In this document: positions 63,756 to 64,000 of the stretch, piece by piece
Numbering within the stretch: position 1 is the first letter of the stretch
Layout of the letters: every line of letters begins with the position of its first letter
Assembly (NCBI GenBank): GCA_947259925.1
Contig: CAMYOG010000006.1
Location: forward strand, 124,001-188,000
Source: Thermoanaerobaculia bacterium
GTDB taxonomy: Bacteria > Acidobacteriota > Thermoanaerobaculia > Multivoradales > JAHEKO01
Direction: 5' to 3'
DNA length: 64,000 nt
Position numbers and translations under genes: made by a program
The notes under the pieces: model-generated
What the model saw: only the letters and a program-made list of their open reading frames with translations
The model's database searches: none
Told to the model about the DNA's origin: nothing

Positions 63756-64000
63756 TCTCGACCGTGCTTCGGGTCACCTGGCTGGGCCTCTGGCGCGATC
63801 GGGTCGCACTCTCCCTGACCTTCGTCCTGCCGCTCCTCTTCTTCTCGATCTTCGCCGCGGTCTTCTCGGCGATGGATCCGGACGGACTACGACCGGTGCG
63901 GGCGCTGGTCGTGACCGACCCCGAGGCAGGCTTCGCCGCAGAAATAGCGTGGCAACTCTCCGGCGAGCCCCGGCTCGCGGTCGAGACCGTCCCCTCCAGC
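63752..64000 (+). CDS. ABC-2 type transporter permease (3' end outside window)
   Basis: The first 83 codons of an ABC-2 permease. It begins MISTVLRVTWLGLWRDRVAL, followed by a hydrophobic helix (LTFVLPLLFFSIFAAVFSA) and the start of a periplasmic region (PVRALVVTDPEAG). It is coupled to the ATPase gene by an ATGA overlap. The rest lies beyond the window. Confidence 0.85.
   Translation, partial: MISTVLRVTWLGLWRDRVALSLTFVLPLLFFSIFAAVFSAMDPDGLRPVRALVVTDPEAGFAAEIAWQLSGEPRLAVETVPSS

Overview
The window is high-GC, densely packed DNA from a Gram-negative bacterium. An outer membrane is implied by lpxD, a TonB-dependent receptor and several secreted or lipoprotein-signalled proteins. The mix of genes points to Acidobacteriota, possibly a Thermoanaerobaculia-like lineage: a VWFA-related protein of the acidobacterial type, two secreted PQQ-type propellers with a W-x-Q-W-R-G-P start, a DUF2911-TPR protein and a group 1 uptake hydrogenase. 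This placement is inferred from gene content only. No rRNA, intact tRNA, CRISPR array, transposase or integrase was seen.

Layout. 0-9 kb: the end of a TerC protein, a secreted M24 peptidase, a DUF4252-like lipoprotein, a GT39-type glycosyltransferase, an OsmC protein, a PQQ propeller, a small secreted protein resembling an isolated secretin beta-domain, and overlapping lpxD-fabH. 9.4-31 kb: asparagine synthetase, a second PQQ-type membrane protein, another GT39-type enzyme, a pair of bacterial PH-domain proteins, an FG-GAP protein, a SpoIIE/PP2C phosphatase, an M3 peptidase, a PLP decarboxylase, a TonB receptor, a YbaK deacylase, two CBS proteins, YajQ, RarD and a GAF-GGDEF protein with a C-terminal helix-hairpin-helix. 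31-34 kb: a ClbS/DfsB protein, a universal stress protein and a Na/Pi cotransporter.

34-49 kb is a hydrogen-oxidation island. The minus strand reads small subunit, large subunit, cytochrome b, maturation protease, cytochrome c, hypF, hypC, hypD and hypE, mostly with overlapping or nearly overlapping ends. Facing it on the plus strand are a tetraheme cytochrome, a histidine kinase with a CxxCH haem site in its sensor domain, an NtrC-type regulator, a decayed haem-protein remnant, a broken hypA, hypB and a His-rich nickel-transporter-like protein. The small subunit has Asn where the second proximal-cluster Cys usually lies.

49-57 kb holds secreted and envelope proteins: a histidine phosphatase, an unknown protein, the VWFA protein, a thioredoxin, DUF2911-TPR, SRPBCC and SGNH. 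57.8-64 kb is a tightly coupled plus-strand operon of a CrtN/CrtP-like oxidoreductase, an aldehyde dehydrogenase, an acyltransferase, a CrtQ-like glycosyltransferase and an ABC transporter. These are the enzyme classes needed for a staphyloxanthin-like C30 carotenoid ester, although no squalene or diapophytoene synthase is in view.

The clearest unexplained DNA structure is a 282-283 bp element present twice (9130-9412 and 29337-29618, opposite orientation). It has long imperfect terminal inverted repeats, and in both places its outer end supplies the TAG stop codon of the neighbouring gene.
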